Under the pieces are notes generated by a model that was given only the letters and a program-made list of their open reading frames with translations, had not been told where the DNA came from and did no database searches. Of a stretch of 22,731 nt of DNA, positions 21,347-22,731 are shown in pieces. The stretch is from Bacteroidota bacterium (GTDB lineage Bacteria > Bacteroidota > Bacteroidia > Chitinophagales > Chitinophagaceae), in the NCBI GenBank assembly GCA_021824855.1, contig JAKAJX010000001.1, positions 1 to 22,731 of the forward strand, in the 5' to 3' direction. The position numbers and the translations under genes were made by a program. Within the stretch, counting starts at the first letter, position 1. Every line of letters starts with the position of its first letter.

Positions 21347-22731
21347 TTATTTAATAAGTTGAATAAATGAATCGATATTACCGGTAGCAGAAGCTTTATC
21401 AACTTTTGCTAAATACCAACTGCTTAATGCTTCTATATAATCTGTTTGCGAACGATACAATACAAATGCAGCATTAGTAAGGTCTATTAAATTTATAATA
21501 CCGGCTTTATATTGAGCTAATGTTTGATTAAAAACTTCAACAGCAGCTTCCATTTGATTGGGTAATTCTCGTAAATTACTTGAATAAGTATATAATGCAT
21601 TATCTGCTTGTAAAGAGGCATTAGAAAGTACCAATTTTTCCTGATGCAATGCATCATCAACAGCTTGTGTTTGGTATCGGTTAACAGCTAATTTATCTCG
21701 CCTTTTAATGCCATTAAACAAATCGTAAGTTACACCCACCCCAACCATATAATTGAAACGTTGATATCCCAATCCTTCAGACAATGCCTTATAATTATCG
21801 TTATATTGAATGCTAGAACCTCTTGCCCATGCACTACCTGCTACAAATAATTTGGGCATATATGATTTACTAATTACAGACTGATTAGTAACAAAAATTT
21901 GCTTTTGTTTATTAATGTAATCGATAAAAGGATGATTAATGGTATCTGCCACCATATTCGGTTCAATATTATTATTAATATTAAACGATTGTAATGCCAA
22001 TGTATCAACTGAAACATTGCTTGCAGGAATACCTGTATAATACGCTAATTGCTGTTTGATAGAAAGAATACTGCCGAAAGATTGATTGTAATTAATTTTT
22101 GCTTTCGATAATTCTGCTTTTGCCAAAGCCGTATCGGAACCGGGTTTTATACCACTTAATGCGAGTGCTTTAATAACACTGTATATTTCGTTATAATGCC
22201 TTACATTTTCCGAATCGGTACTAAGTTTAAACTGATATTTAAGCAGGTTAAAATATAGTTTACATATTTCAGTTTCAACGGCATAAACATCTTTCTGTAA
22301 ACCGGATTTTTGTACATTTAAAAATGAGGTAGCGTTATTAATTCGGGCTTTCTTCAAACCAAAATCATATAATTCGTATTGACTATATAATACAGCAAAA
22401 TTTCCGGTTGCTACTTGAGAGTTATTGTCGCCTCTTATTCCACCCACCACTGCAGGATTAACACCAATAGGTAAAAAACTACCAACCAACGAATTGGAAG
22501 TACCTAAATTTATTTGATCGTTTACATGCATATCGGGCAAATACACTTCGTTGCGAGTATCTTTCACAAATGCTTCTGCACTTTTAATTAAAGATTGATC
22601 TTGTTGCAAATACGGCAAATGTGCTTTAGCAGCATCTACTAACTGCGATAATGTAAGTACGTTTTGTTGAGCATTCAGTTGAACACTGATTATAAAAAAA
22701 ATAGATAAAAAGAATTGAATTCTTTTATTCA
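21347..22731 (-). CDS. TolC-family outer-membrane efflux protein (start codon cut by window edge)
   Basis: The frame runs to the right edge, where the last two bases on the minus strand are TG followed by AAT AAA AGA ATT. The start is therefore probably ATG with its A at the next base, giving about 461 residues and a signal peptide NKRIQFFLSIFFIISVQLNA cleaved near AQQN. A start at TTG 22618 is rejected because the coding sequence continues upstream (VLTLSQLVDAAKAHLPYLQQ). The protein has two structural repeats of coiled-coil hairpins typical of TolC-like channels, with NYNQSFGSILSIKQQLAYYT and YKAGIINLIDLTNAAFVLYR. As first gene of the operon it supplies the outer-membrane exit duct for the RND pump. 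Confidence 0.93.
   Translation of the reverse strand, partial: NKRIQFFLSIFFIISVQLNAQQNVLTLSQLVDAAKAHLPYLQQDQSLIKSAEAFVKDTRNEVYLPDMHVNDQINLGTSNSLVGSFLPIGVNPAVVGGIRGDNNSQVATGNFAVLYSQYELYDFGLKKARINNATSFLNVQKSGLQKDVYAVETEICKLYFNLLKYQFKLSTDSENVRHYNEIYSVIKALALSGIKPGSDTALAKAELSKAKINYNQSFGSILSIKQQLAYYTGIPASNVSVDTLALQSFNINNNIEPNMVADTINHPFIDYINKQKQIFVTNQSVISKSYMPKLFVAGSAWARGSSIQYNDNYKALSEGLGYQRFNYMVGVGVTYDLFNGIKRRDKLAVNRYQTQAVDDALHQEKLVLSNASLQADNALYTYSSNLRELPNQMEAAVEVFNQTLAQYKAGIINLIDLTNAAFVLYRSQTDYIEALSSWYLAKVDKASATGNIDSFIQLIK

Noticed and set aside
21347..22618. TolC-like gene starting at TTG 22618
   Set aside because: The same frame continues upstream through conserved-looking sequence and a signal peptide to a start codon cut at the window edge.
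1..22731. CRISPR array, tRNA or rRNA genes, insertion sequence with transposase
   Set aside because: No regularly spaced direct repeats, no tRNA-like cloverleaf sequence and no transposase-like protein were seen anywhere in the window.
1..22731. Reassignment of TAG as a sense codon across the genome
   Set aside because: TAG ends the Cys-rich membrane protein gene and the PIN partner gene at plausible positions, and no other gene has internal TAG codons.

Overview
The window is AT-rich DNA from a Bacteroidota bacterium, most likely near Chitinophagales. The supporting signs are the two-domain SLBB exporter, an ileS gene joined to a DksA-like gene with a lysine/alanine/proline tail, TAnnTTYG-type -7 promoter boxes, mostly absent Shine-Dalgarno sequences, and the palindromic ACTTTTTTGT...ACAAAAAAGT interspersed repeats common in this phylum. 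Assignment below the phylum is inference.

Positions 1-8356 (minus strand) are a surface-polysaccharide locus read leftwards. It holds an SLBB/Wza-type export protein split by an in-frame TAG, an orphan antitoxin-like gene between two ~158-bp repeats, a Wzz-type chain-length protein, glucose-1-phosphate cytidylyltransferase (rfbF), CDP-glucose 4,6-dehydratase (rfbG), an SDR reductase/epimerase, and a thiamine-diphosphate enzyme cut by the left edge. The last four genes are tightly coupled (TAAAATG junction, 8-nt and 4-nt overlaps). They suggest a CDP-linked deoxysugar, possibly a branched one of the yersiniose type.

Positions 8357-8844 are a divergent intergenic region. From 8845 to 13066 (plus) lie ileS, encoding a long type-2-like IleRS with a GIHH signature in place of HIGH, and, 4 nt later, the DksA-like gene, followed by a terminator. 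Thioredoxin (13228-13608) is on the minus strand.

Positions 13815-15150 look like a compact mobile cassette. An 11-bp perfect inverted repeat (TGTTGGGCGAA / TTCGCCCAACA) brackets a two-gene minus-strand operon: an unrecognised 259-residue protein and a PIN-domain nuclease whose Shine-Dalgarno lies inside the end of the first gene. This is the best candidate for an undescribed system here.

Positions 15234-16222 (plus) hold a small rhodanese, a Cys-rich membrane protein overlapping it by one base, and an isoprenylcysteine-methyltransferase-like membrane enzyme. A TehB-like SAM methyltransferase converges on them. Positions 16984-22731 (minus) are a complete RND tripartite efflux operon in the order outer-membrane TolC-like protein, RND pump, lipoprotein adaptor, closed by a strong bidirectional hairpin. 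The start codon of the TolC-like gene loses only its first base at the right edge.
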